Shown: positions 1 to 5,889 of the stretch, piece by piece | Numbering within the stretch: the first letter of the stretch is position 1 | Layout: each line of letters starts with the position of its first letter | DNA from: Candidatus Rokuibacteriota bacterium | GTDB lineage: Bacteria; Methylomirabilota; Methylomirabilia; Rokubacteriales; JACOUJ01 | Assembly (NCBI GenBank): GCA_016177865.1 | Contig: JACOUJ010000144.1 | Coordinates: forward strand, 1-10,628 | Direction of reading: 5' to 3' | Length of the DNA stretch: 10,628 nucleotides | The notes under the pieces: generated by a model | Told to the model about the DNA's origin: nothing | Database searches by the model: none | What the model saw: only the letters and a program-made list of their open reading frames with translations | Program-made: the position numbers and the translations under genes

Positions 1-53
1 CCACAGGTGTGGGTTTCGACACACGGAACGATCTGGCGCATAGGCCCCACTCC

Positions 54-70
54 CTCCCCTACAGGGGGAG
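54..70 (-). terminator. Hairpin over the stop codon of the cyclodeaminase gene, possible weak terminator
   Basis: CTCCCC (54-59) and GGGGAG (65-70) form a perfect 6-bp GC-rich stem around a 5-base loop. The stem overlaps the TAG stop of the minus-strand gene that ends at 59. No run of T follows on the minus strand, so if it ends transcription it is not a classic intrinsic terminator; it could equally protect the 3' end of the mRNA. Positions 1-53 hold no gene that I can see. Confidence 0.3.
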
Positions 71-1033
71 CTCGATACCCCGCCCTTGTCTCAGGGCCGC
101 CTGATACAGGCGGTGGGCGGTCAGGACGTCCTCCGCCGCGACACCCATGCTCACGGCGATGAGGACCTGATCGTGCCGCGTCCGTCCAGGCTTCAGGCCG
201 GCCACGACCTCCCCGACCTCCGCGGTGACGGGTGGCGCCCCCCGGAAATACCCGTATTCCTCGAGGTGGTGCAGTTGCGCCACATCGTCGGTATAGAACC
301 CGTCGGCCGCCTGAAACGCCGCGGCCTGCCAGTAGCAGTCGTAGTCGAGCGCGATGCCGAGCGCCCCGCGCTTGAGCCACCCAGGCCCGATGGTTCGGAT
401 GGCCGCTGGTTCGATGGGACCGGCGGTGACGACGATGTCGGCGCCGTCGATCGCCTCGCGTGCGTTCAGAGCGCGGTGAACCGGGACGCCATGGCGCCCT
501 TCCATCTCCCTCGCATACTGCTCCAACCTCTCCGGTACGATATCGAACGCCTGAACCCGATCAAGCTGCGGGAACACGCTCTTGAGCGCCGCGAGGTTCG
601 TGCGCCCCTGGACTCCGCATCCCAGGACGGCGAGAATCCTGGGATCGGGGACGGCAAGATACCGAGCGGCGACCGCGCTCGCAGCCGCTGTGCGCTGCGC
701 CGTAAGCCAGGTCGAGTCCATCACCGCGATCGGAAGACCGGTCTCAAGATCGTTCAGAATCAGAAGGCCCGTCAGGTAGGGCAACCCGCGCTCAAGGTTG
801 TCCGAGGAACCGCTCTGCCACTTACAGGCCGCCCTCCCGATGGCCTTCGCCACGCTTGACATGGCGCTGAAAAACCGCCGGGGCGTCGGCTCCAACCAGT
901 GCTTGGGAGGCATCTCGACCCGACCAAGGGCTTTTTCGTGGAACGCCAGGTTCACGGCCTCGATGATCTCGGACATTGGCAAGTCGAGGGCCTCGATCTC
1001 CGATCGACTCAGATAGAGGAGCGTTCCCGGCAT
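59..1033 (-). CDS. Ornithine cyclodeaminase / mu-crystallin family protein
   Basis: A 324-residue cytoplasmic protein, the usual length for this NAD(P)-dependent family, whose members include ornithine cyclodeaminase, alanine dehydrogenase of the archaeal type and pyrroline-2-carboxylate or ketimine reductases. Seen in the sequence: a Lys in CKWQSG (residue 71) where the family has its catalytic lysine, the signature RTAAASA (114-120), and the Rossmann motif GCGVQG (138-143) followed by an acidic-strand region near AFDIVPERL. The usual GSDxP..QEL stretch before the second catalytic acid is replaced by ALDYDCYWQ (about 228-236), so the substrate should not be assumed to be ornithine. The ATG at 1033 lies 6 bases after the regulator stop, which points to one transcript and to control by that regulator. 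Family assignment is firm; the exact reaction is unknown. Confidence 0.9.
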   Translation of the reverse strand: MPGTLLYLSRSEIEALDLPMSEIIEAVNLAFHEKALGRVEMPPKHWLEPTPRRFFSAMSSVAKAIGRAACKWQSGSSDNLERGLPYLTGLLILNDLETGLPIAVMDSTWLTAQRTAAASAVAARYLAVPDPRILAVLGCGVQGRTNLAALKSVFPQLDRVQAFDIVPERLEQYAREMEGRHGVPVHRALNAREAIDGADIVVTAGPIEPAAIRTIGPGWLKRGALGIALDYDCYWQAAAFQAADGFYTDDVAQLHHLEEYGYFRGAPPVTAEVGEVVAGLKPGRTRHDQVLIAVSMGVAAEDVLTAHRLYQAALRQGRGIELPL

Positions 1034-1039
1034 GGGCGG

Positions 1040-1765
1040 TCACTCTCGATAGAGAGTCATCGTGTACTGGAACTTCGACGGGTCGTAGTGAGACACCGCA
1101 ACCTCGACCGTGCGGCCATCCGCGGCCTTATAACTCCGTGTGACGCGAAGCACCGGGCTGCGCGGCCGGACGCCGAGGTGCTCGCTCACCGCCTTGGGGG
1201 CGGGGACCGCTGCGATGACCTGCTGGGCTTCGACGATCTGAACGCCGTTGACTTCTTCGAGCACGCTGAAGAGTGTCCGCCCGCTGAGCTTGGTGTTGTC
1301 GAGCGTTCGGCCGAGCGGTTCGGGGGTATAGACCTCCTCGAAGGCGAATTGCGGCGCCTCCGGACGGCTGCGTATCCCGCGAAACCGGACCACGGGAGTG
1401 GTCCGGGGTAGCCCCAGAGCTTCGGCGACCTCCCGAGGCGGGAGCGTGAGGGTTCGATCAACGGCCGAATACTCGGTCTCGGCCCCGTAGGCGATGAGAT
1501 CCGTCAGCGATCCCGTGATCCGGACTGCATGGGGATTCGGGCCGGGTGGGCGGACGAGGGTCCCGACGCCGGAGCGCGAATAGAGAAGGCCCCGTCGCTT
1601 AAGGAGGCCAAGGGCCTGCCGGATGGTAATCCGACTGACGTTGAATTCCTTCTCGAGAGACGGTTCGGGCGGGAGTGCGGTGCCGGGCGGGTACCTCCCG
1701 GCCGCAATCCGAGCTTCGATGTTGGCGGCAACAAGACGGTAGAGAGGAGCGTTCAGGCTCGGCAT
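1040..1765 (-). CDS. GntR-family (HutC/UTRA type) transcriptional regulator
   Basis: A 241-residue protein with the two-domain layout of the HutC subfamily. Residues 1-75 form the winged helix-turn-helix: LYRLVAANIEARI, PPGTALPPEPSLEKEF, then the recognition region VSRITIRQALGLLKRRG and the wing GVGTLVRPP. Residues about 90-235 form the ligand-binding UTRA domain, with the typical VVRFRGIR, FAFEEVYTP, VLRVTRSYKAADGRTVEVAVSHYDPSKFQYTM pattern. The ATG at 1765 gives the normal family length and lets the HTH begin at residue 5; the frame stays open up to 1840, but longer versions add a tail unlike the family. It precedes the cyclodeaminase-like gene by 6 bases, so it probably controls that gene and itself in response to a small molecule, perhaps the enzyme's substrate (inference). 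Confidence 0.9.
   Translation of the reverse strand: MPSLNAPLYRLVAANIEARIAAGRYPPGTALPPEPSLEKEFNVSRITIRQALGLLKRRGLLYSRSGVGTLVRPPGPNPHAVRITGSLTDLIAYGAETEYSAVDRTLTLPPREVAEALGLPRTTPVVRFRGIRSRPEAPQFAFEEVYTPEPLGRTLDNTKLSGRTLFSVLEEVNGVQIVEAQQVIAAVPAPKAVSEHLGVRPRSPVLRVTRSYKAADGRTVEVAVSHYDPSKFQYTMTLYRE
1042..1057 (-). promoter_or_regulatory. Inverted repeat at the regulator stop / downstream start
   Basis: ACTCTC-GATA-GAGAGT is a perfect 6-bp inverted repeat with a 4-base loop, covering the last codons of the regulator and ending 8 bases before the ATG of the cyclodeaminase-like gene. On the minus strand the GAGAG arm sits where a ribosome binding site would be expected, so the hairpin might hide it until the upstream gene is translated. 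The structure is seen; the role is inference, and a chance palindrome in coding sequence is possible. Confidence 0.35.
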
Positions 1766-1775
1766 TGGGTATATC

Positions 1776-1803
1776 TTTATCATCTTTTCAACGACAACGT
1801 CAA
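1776..1803 (-). promoter_or_regulatory. Candidate sigma70-like promoter of the gntR operon
   Basis: On the minus strand TTGACG (1798-1803) and GATAAA (1776-1781) are separated by 16 bases; they match the -35 and -10 consensus at 5/6 and 4/6. The -10 ends only 10 bases before the chosen ATG at 1765, so the transcript would have almost no leader, and no Shine-Dalgarno sequence is visible there. If the start lies further upstream, this promoter call fails. Confidence 0.4.
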
Positions 1804-2192
1804 CTCCCTCTGAACGCGAGAGCACATTCGGACACATCAAAGGGTTACTCGGCCATGAGCAGCCCGATACTCTGTGCCGGTGCTACTTGGCCGTCGACCT
1901 CCGGGCAGCCAAGGAGGCTCATCACTTTGAGGTACGAGTGAATAGAGGAGAGGTGTTTTGATATTGATGAATGCAAGTCCACAGTAGTGGCGTCGATCCG
2001 CGTGTGCCCGAGGAACGCGCGCCCCCCTCGAGAAGCGCTCGTTACCCTGGCATGGATCGTTTGGCTGCCTCCAGGTTTTAGTCCCGTGCCTGTTTTGATG
2101 GTCAGGCGTCTTGGAACTCGCTATAATCTTTGGCGAAAACTCGATCGCGGTTCAAACACGGGATCGAATCCCGGCATCGGCATTCGAACGAG
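1804..2192. other. Gene-poor stretch upstream of the gntR operon
   Basis: About 390 bases with no open frame that resembles a protein. A perfect TATAAT lies at 2122-2127 on the plus strand, but no -35 is found at a proper distance. A short T-arm-like hairpin, GGGAT-CGA-ATCCC, lies at about 2160-2173, without any surrounding tRNA fold that I can build. Nothing here can be named with confidence. Confidence 0.5.
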
Positions 2193-2333
2193 TTAAGCGG
2201 CTCCGCTTTCCTCCTCGGTCGGGTCCACCTCTATCCAGATATCCAGAATAGATCCTGCGGTACGGAGAGGTCAGCGGGCAAGACAAAGGTCTCGCCCTGT
2301 TGGCTTAGCGAGGCCGGGATTTCCGGGGGAATG
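2193..2333 (-). pseudogene. Possible broken small reading frame downstream of hicA
   Basis: After the HicA-like stop, the +1 frame is open on the minus strand and reads IPPEIPASLSQQGETFVLPA, then DLSVPQDLFWI, before a stop. It is interrupted by a perfect 8-bp tandem duplication (TATCCAGA twice, plus strand 2232-2247). Removing one unit restores a frame ending FWIEVDPTEEESGAA and a TAA at 2193-2195. No ATG or GTG start with a ribosome site is visible and the peptide matches no family that I know, so it may be non-coding sequence. Confidence 0.22.
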
Positions 2334-2567
2334 CTAGGGATCGTGGCGAAGGAACTCGTCGAGGCTGATCCTGGCCTGCTTGAGGATCTTGGCCAGGGTC
2401 GAGCGTTTTATGTCCCGGGAGTGGTCGGGCACCGAGAAGTGGACAGAGCGGTCTGTCGGGTAGGTGAAGTAGTAGTGGCTGCCTTCGACGTGGTCCAGGA
2501 TGTAACCGGCGTTCCGGAAGGTCCGGCTGACTCTTCGTGGCTTGAGGGCCGGAACGCGGGGGTCCAC
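2334..2567 (-). CDS. hicA: HicA-family toxin (mRNA interferase), orphan
   Basis: A 77-residue protein with the small dsRBD-like HicA fold: N-terminal PALKPRRVSRTFRNAGY, then the GSHYYF motif with the catalytic-type histidine, the strand SVHFSVPDHSRDIKRSTL, and the closing helix ILKQARISLDEFL. HicA toxins cleave mRNA and are held by the antitoxin HicB; no complete hicB lies next to this gene. The GTG at 2567 gives the family's usual start (a few residues before PALKPR), but it has no clear ribosome site; an ATG at 2603 lies inside the neighbouring repeat and would add twelve residues. The gene begins 6 bases from the repeat edge at 2573, so its original promoter or partner gene may have been lost there. 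The family call is good; whether it is expressed is uncertain. Confidence 0.72.
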   Translation of the reverse strand: MDPRVPALKPRRVSRTFRNAGYILDHVEGSHYYFTYPTDRSVHFSVPDHSRDIKRSTLAKILKQARISLDEFLRHDP

Positions 2568-2685
2568 ACGGAGCGGGGCGATTGACGTGGATGACCTCGA
2601 CATGGGGGTGGGCGTAATCGTCGCTGGGCCGGATGGCGACCTCGTTAACGAGGCAGGGGACCGGGACCCGACTCCCTGTCTGCCT

Positions 2686-2727
2686 GGTAGCACAGTGGGA
2701 GCAAAAGTCTGCTACCACGCTGCTACC
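2686..2727. promoter_or_regulatory. Four phased GGTAGCA sites in repeat copy 1
   Basis: GGTAGCA at 2686-2692 and GGGAGCA (one mismatch) at 2697-2703 are direct and 11 bp apart; TGCTACC at 2710-2716 and 2721-2727 are the reverse complement and again 11 bp apart. Two pairs in mirror order, each on one face of the helix, look like protein binding sites such as arm-type sites of an integrase or a regulator operator. The same plan is kept in copy 2. Confidence 0.55.
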
Positions 2728-2827
2728 ACTCCACCCCAACTCAGGGGCACCCAGGGGCACCATCGCCTACCCCTGGGGCTCGTCATGACGCGGGGTTAGG
2801 TCATCCTGGTCCGATTCGGGGGCTTCC

Positions 2828-2870
2828 TTTAAGCAGGGAGTCGGAGGTTCGAATCCTCCACGGCTCACCA
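2828..2870 (+). tRNA. tRNA-Lys(UUU) 3'-half fragment, copy 1
   Basis: The 43 bases include the end of the anticodon loop, the 3' anticodon stem GCAGG, variable loop GAGTC, the T-arm GGAGG-TTCGAAT-CCTCC, acceptor ACGGCTC, discriminator A and encoded CCA. The preceding bases cannot form the 5' acceptor (GAGCCGT), the D-arm or the 5' anticodon stem, so this is not a working tRNA. The loop context CTTTTAA in the other copy identifies tRNA-Lys(UUU); here the base before TTTAA is changed to C. Confidence 0.8.
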
Positions 2871-3165
2871 CGAGATTCCCAAGCTCACCCGGCAGGCTCT
2901 TCGGCGTGTGGCCTGGCACCTCGGGGTGGTCCTCGAGGAGGAGCCGCAGTCGCTCTTCCAGGGGCGGCGCACTCGGGAGGAGGGGTGGGAGCCGCAAGTA
3001 CGAGACCTCTAAGAGGCATGAGTCCGTGGGGTCCTTGAGCCGCATGAACCCTTCTGGAACAGGCTCCACCGACCAGCCCCTCGGCACGCCGAGCTCGACG
3101 TTCCCGCGGTCGAGAATGAGGATCTTCTCGATCCCGCGCGCCTTGAGCTCGTGGGCCCGCTTCAT
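2871..3165 (-). pseudogene. Conserved hypothetical protein, 3' end lost at the tRNA fragment
   Basis: From an ATG at 3165, preceded by GGTGAGGAC as a plausible ribosome site, a coding-like frame reads KARGIEKILILDRGNVELGV, then PRGWSVEPVPEGFMRLKDP, SCLLEVSYLRLPPL and PLEERLRLLLEDHPE. The pattern of an amphipathic strand, a GW..EP.PEG turn and a long closing helix resembles small soluble proteins of unknown function that I recall as clearly longer than the ~98 residues left here. The frame then passes straight into the antisense of the tRNA-Lys fragment at 2870, so the original C-terminus is missing. It lies downstream of the PIN-like pseudogene on the same strand, 118 bases away. Function unknown; the truncation is an inference from the abrupt edge. 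Confidence 0.5.
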
Positions 3166-3283
3166 GTCCTCACCCCCGGCCAGCTCGCCCTTGCGTGATT
3201 TTTTCACACCTTGCGGACTGGTCATCGCGACCCTGACCTGGAGGGGCTTGTCGGAGTCAACGGGCAGTGGATGAGGGCCACGG

Positions 3284-3658
3284 TCACGCTTTCTCGCCAG
3301 AGGATTCGTGAATCCGAATCCGGTCCGGCTCGACGATCCACAGGCGGCCGGTGATCGACTCGATGGAAAGGGCCTGGACCAGCCGATGGGCAAGCGCGTT
3401 CAGCGCGGCGAGCGTTGGCCGCCCTGCCGGCCTCAACACCGCGAGGCCGGCGGTCGGGTCGGGCGGAAACCGAAGGACGTTGCTGAAGTCGAGGTCGAGA
3501 CTGACCAGGCACCGTCTTTCTTGCCGGCATCGCTCGTACAGCGCCTCATCGTGGATCCCTCCGAACCCTTGGTCCTGGACCGTGGCGACTTCATGCCCGG
3601 CTTCGCGAAAGATCTAGGCGATCGCCCGACCGAGGTTCTCATCCAGTTTGAGCCTCAT
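3284..3658 (-). pseudogene. PIN-like toxin (DUF5615 / Mut7-C type), broken by a nonsense codon
   Basis: The minus-strand frame begins ATG at 3658 with MRLKLDENLGRAIA, the typical opening of DUF5615 PIN-like nucleases including the first metal-binding Asp (LDENL). Codon 15 is TAG (3614-3616), where relatives usually have a codon such as GAG. Reading then continues with IFREAGHEVATVQDQGF, DEALYERCRQERRCLVSLDLDFSN (the second acidic motif, LDLDF), FPPDPTAGLAVLRP, and ends GRLWIVEPDRIRI. The full 124-codon frame is otherwise intact, so the mutation is probably recent. The start overlaps the antitoxin stop by ATGA, the usual order for a DUF433-DUF5615 module. A restart downstream of the stop would lack the LDEN acid and probably be inactive. 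Confidence 0.82.
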
Positions 3659-3903
3659 CCGCGCTGCTCGAGCGGGATCTCCACGAAGCGCTCCCGGGCC
3701 ATTTCAGCCCCATAGGCGATGGCGGCCCTGATGTCGTCCGGCGTCAGTTGGGGATACTCCTCGAGCAGGTCTTTTTCGCTGACACCCGCTGCAAGGTTGT
3801 CGAGGATGAGGGAGACCCCAATACGGGTTCCTCGAATACAGGGTTTCCCGAAGCAGACGCGAGGATCGATGGAAATCCGATCAAGAAGCTCTTGTCGTCT
3901 CAT
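3655..3903 (-). CDS. DUF433 family antitoxin (VapB45-like)
   Basis: An 82-residue protein: RISIDPRVCFGKPCIRGTRI at residues 9-28 carries the DUF433 hallmark G-KP-IRGTR-I, followed by a helix-turn-helix-like part (ILDNLAAGVSEKDLLEEYP, LTPDDIRAAIAYGAE) and a short C-terminal tail that would contact the toxin. DUF433 proteins are the DNA-binding antitoxins of PIN-domain toxins of the DUF5615/Mut7-C type. The ATG at 3903 is chosen because AAGGGGGGA lies just upstream; a longer frame to 3978 adds residues without family likeness. Its TGA overlaps the toxin ATG. Because the toxin has an in-frame stop, this antitoxin may now be free of its partner. Autoregulation is usual for the family but no operator is identified here. 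Confidence 0.88.
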   Translation of the reverse strand: MRRQELLDRISIDPRVCFGKPCIRGTRIGVSLILDNLAAGVSEKDLLEEYPQLTPDDIRAAIAYGAEMARERFVEIPLEQRG

Positions 3904-4484
3904 GGATTCCCCCCTTGTTCCCTGTCCTGAAGCCATGGTACCAGGGGACGAAGTCATCTTAAATCGTTCTTGCGCCAATATCCAGTTCGGCGTGCATGAC
4001 CACAGGAACTCGCCTCGTACAGCCCCCCGGGGCCTTCACGAGAGGGCGGTCGCGGGGCCTGGTCCCGGGCATGGACGCCGATGGGGATCTCCCCGCGTTC
4101 CGCCGCTTCGACAGCCTCCTGCCCCCCTTGGCTTCGGGCCGCGAGGTCGCATCGGCGGCTTCGACGTGAGAAACGATGCGTGATCGCCGAGCGGGCACGG
4201 CGGGTGGCGCTACCTGCTGCGGACCGAGCTCACCGGTGTGGCGCACGTCGCCTTTCAGGCGCTCGGGCTCCGGCCACCGCCCCTGGCTCAGCTCGTCTAG
4301 CGATCCCCCAGTGTAGTGGTAAAAACGCCCGGACTGGCTCGTAACTCCGCGTCAGATCGTACTTCTCAAGGAGAAACTGTCGGCGACCTTCCTCTTGAGC
4401 AAACCGACGGAGTTTGACCGCTTATCAACCTCAGGACGGCGAAAGCCAGCAACTGAGAGAAGGCTTCTGAGGATCGGTCCGAGT
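3904..4484. other. Gene-poor stretch with degraded sequence
   Basis: No complete gene is recognised. On the plus strand a short frame near 4190-4300 reads GGWRYLLRTELTGVAHVAFQ and ends PPPLAQLV at a TAG (4298-4300), with an upstream stop and no start; on the minus strand near 4050-4110 one frame reads EAVEAAERGEIPIGVHARDQ. Both look protein-like but belong to no family that I can name, and both are boxed in by stops, so they may be gene remnants. At 4302-4352 a tRNA-like 5' half is visible but does not fold well. A small hairpin, TTCTC-AAG-GAGAA, lies at about 4363-4375. Confidence 0.45.
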
Positions 4485-4827
4485 CATACCCGCTGGCGCG
4501 GCCACGCCGTCGCCTCTGAAGGTGCGGACCCGACCCGTCCCCTCGCCGTAGACCCTGCGCTCAGCCAGAGCGCGGCCGGCGGTTCGCTCCCGCCCCCCAC
4601 CGGGGAGCCCCGCTCTTGGGCGTGGGCCGACCTGATGCGGCGCGCGTTCGACCTCGACGTCCTCGCCTGTCCCCGCTGTGGCGGCCGCATGCGCCTGATC
4701 GCGACCAGCGAGGACCCCCGGGGCCATCCGTCGGATGCTCGCGCCCCTCAGGCTTCCGACCGAGGGCCTCCAGCCCCGGCCCCTGACAGCTCGCGCCGCT
4801 GACGTCTTCTCCGACATCCACGCCTGA
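4485..4827 (+). pseudogene. IS91-family transposase, C-terminal remnant with frameshift
   Basis: The plus-strand frame reads TRWRGHAVA, then SWAWADLMRRAFDLDVLACP and CPRCGGRMRLIA, which is the conserved end of IS91-type (HUH, rolling-circle) transposases with the W-WA-L--R-F--DVL-CP-CGGR motif. After EDP (4710-4718) the frame is lost by one base in a C/G run; in the +1 frame the ending continues AIRRMLAPLRLPTEGLQPRP and finishes with VFSDIHA and TGA at 4825-4827. The catalytic HUH and tyrosine regions that should lie upstream are absent, so the element cannot encode its own transposase. It shows that a rolling-circle insertion sequence once entered this island, a process known to carry neighbouring genes. 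Confidence 0.8.
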
Positions 4828-4843
4828 CCGCTCCCCTGCTGGA

Positions 4844-4864
4844 CTGCAGCGCTCTACGCTGCAG
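4844..4864 (+). terminator. 8-bp hairpin after the IS91 remnant
   Basis: CTGCAGCG (4844-4851) and CGCTGCAG (4857-4864) form a perfect 8-bp stem with loop CTCTA, 16 bases after the transposase stop. No T-run follows. It may be the subterminal hairpin expected near an end of a rolling-circle element, or a terminator of the lost transposase gene; the sequence alone does not decide. Confidence 0.4.
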
Positions 4865-4900
4865 GCTGCCGCCGCGGCGGCGCGGCCGCGCGGTTCGTGC

Positions 4901-4915
4901 GGCCCCCGAGGGGCC
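4901..4915. repeat. Short GC-rich inverted repeat
   Basis: GGCCCC (4901-4906), loop CGA, and GGGGCC (4910-4915) form a perfect 6-bp stem in the GC-rich stretch between the IS91 remnant and the promoter candidate at 4962. Its purpose is unknown. Confidence 0.3.
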
Positions 4916-4961
4916 AATCCCCCCCCTCGCAGCCGGTGCCCACCTATTGTCAGCGTTCCCC

Positions 4962-4991
4962 TTGACCGGCTCTTTATCCGCGCTGTAGCAT
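4962..4991 (+). promoter_or_regulatory. Candidate promoter of the three-gene cassette
   Basis: TTGACC (4962-4967) and TAGCAT (4986-4991) are separated by 18 bases and match the sigma70 consensus at 5/6 and 4/6. The first cassette gene starts at 5169, leaving a leader of about 170 bases. That leader contains a perfect stem CGGGCA-CTCGC-TGCCCG (5051-5067). No other promoter-like sequence is evident in front of the cassette. Confidence 0.35.
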
Positions 4992-5168
4992 CGGGCCATG
5001 CTCCTGGGGGCCATGCTGACGCCGGGAGGGGCAGGACCCCGCTGGCCGACCGGGCACTCGCTGCCCGGGGCGAGCCCGGCTCCGGCCGAGAAGGGCGCTT
5101 ATGTCGGTTACGCCCGGCAGCGGCACGTTCGAGGAGTGTACCCGCGGGGCGATCAGGGGGTCCCAACT

Positions 5169-5889
5169 ATGAGCGACACGGCACGGATTGCGAAGCCCAC
5201 CATCGCGGAGGTCCTGGCGCAGTTCGTCTCCGACCAGCGCCAGCGCCTCGCGCCGAAGACGTTCACCAATTACCAGTACATCATCGAATTGCTCGAGCAC
5301 AGCCTGAACGGTTACGCCTACCAGTCCCTCAGCAAGGGGGACGCGGCGCTCTTCGACCGCCTCCACAACGCGAAGGGGACGGAGCGTCGTGAGTTCTGCG
5401 AGATCTTCGGTCCGGAGCACATCCTCCCCAACGTGGGCGAATTCCTTGGCTACTTCATGGTCCGGAAGGTGATCGCCGGCAAGGAGACCCTCCGCGCGGC
5501 GGGAACGGTTACGAGGAAGCTGGCCAAATGCTTGGCCGAGAAGGGATACGCGAAGGGGGAAGACGCGGAGGAGGCCGCGGAACGCGGCCGCGAAGCCGCC
5601 CGTGATCTGCCGAAGGCCGACGCACTGACATCCCTCCTACACGAGTTCGCCGAGTATCAGGAGCGGGGCGACGAGAAGGACTGAGATCGAGGATCACTTC
5701 ACGCTTACGCGGGTCGAACCCGGCAAGGTCTGGCTCGAGGGGATGCTCGACGGGCGAGAGGTGGGTCCAGTTGAGGTTCCATTGGAGATCAGCCGCCGCT
5801 GCCAGGTGGGCTGGTCTATCTCCGGAGTGGTCGGCCGAGTTGGGAAGCGGTGGCGGCTCGTCGAGGCGTGGAACGTCTACCCGGGATGA
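5169..5889 (+). pseudogene. Cassette gene A, conserved hypothetical protein, split by a frameshift
   Basis: The ATG at 5169 follows AGGGGG by 8 bases. The first 171 codons give a soluble, helical protein: residues about 10-50 (IAEVLAQFVSDQRQRLAPKT, TNYQYIIELLEHSL) resemble the helical core-binding domain of tyrosine recombinases, then FCEIFGPEHILPNVGEFLGY and a basic helical part. That frame stops with TGA at 5682. The +1 frame continues at once: HFTLTRVEPGKVWLEGM, EVGPVEVPLEI, CQVGWSISGVVGRVG, WRLVEAWNVYPG, a beta-rich ending closing with TGA at 5887-5889. The second part has no start of its own, so the two are one gene of about 239 codons with a one-base shift. No recombinase catalytic residues (R..HxxR..Y) are present, so it is not an integrase. 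Mutation, assembly error or recoding are all possible. Function unknown. Confidence 0.72.

Larger units (their letters stand above)
2573..2870 (+). repeat. Direct repeat copy 1, tRNA-Lys-linked attachment-site-like end
   Basis: This ~298-bp block recurs at 6972-7268 in the same orientation, with scattered substitutions and a few single-base indels (net one base). In order it holds: a 5' part starting GCGGGGCGA; four GGTAGCA-type sites (2686-2727); two tandem copies of CAGGGGCACC (2742-2761); a palindrome CGTCATGACG (2781-2790); the conserved run GCGGGGTTAGGTCATCCTGG; and a tRNA-Lys 3' half ending in CCA at 2870. Similarity to the other copy stops exactly after the CCA. This matches the end of an element integrated by a tyrosine recombinase into the 3' part of a tRNA gene. 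Repeat: seen. Attachment-site role: inference from tRNA-targeting elements. Confidence 0.85.

Noticed and set aside
86..859. 257-residue plus-strand frame opposite the cyclodeaminase-like gene
   Set aside because: A shadow frame caused by high GC; the minus-strand protein has clear family motifs and this one has none.
2122..2173. Promoter and tRNA at the TATAAT near 2122
   Set aside because: The TATAAT lacks a -35 at a valid spacing and the T-arm-like hairpin after it cannot be extended to a tRNA fold.
2742..2761. CRISPR-like repeats
   Set aside because: Only two adjacent 10-bp units without spacers; no array and no cas genes in the window.
2767..2870. Open frame on the minus strand through the tRNA fragment (SRGGFEPPTPCLK...)
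   Set aside because: This peptide is the antisense translation of the tRNA-Lys T-arm and anticodon region; such frames are common false genes. Only the part beyond 2870 has coding character.
2828..2870. Functional tRNA-Lys gene
   Set aside because: No 5' acceptor GAGCCGT, D-arm or 5' anticodon stem is present upstream in either copy.
4431..5420. Several long minus-strand frames opposite the IS91 remnant and cassette gene A
   Set aside because: Rich in Arg, Gly, Pro and Ala without motifs; the plus-strand reading gives recognisable transposase and well-formed proteins.
5169..5889. Tyrosine recombinase (integrase) for the island
   Set aside because: Only the helical N-terminus is similar to the core-binding domain; the catalytic Arg, His-x-x-Arg and Tyr motifs are absent even after joining the two frames.
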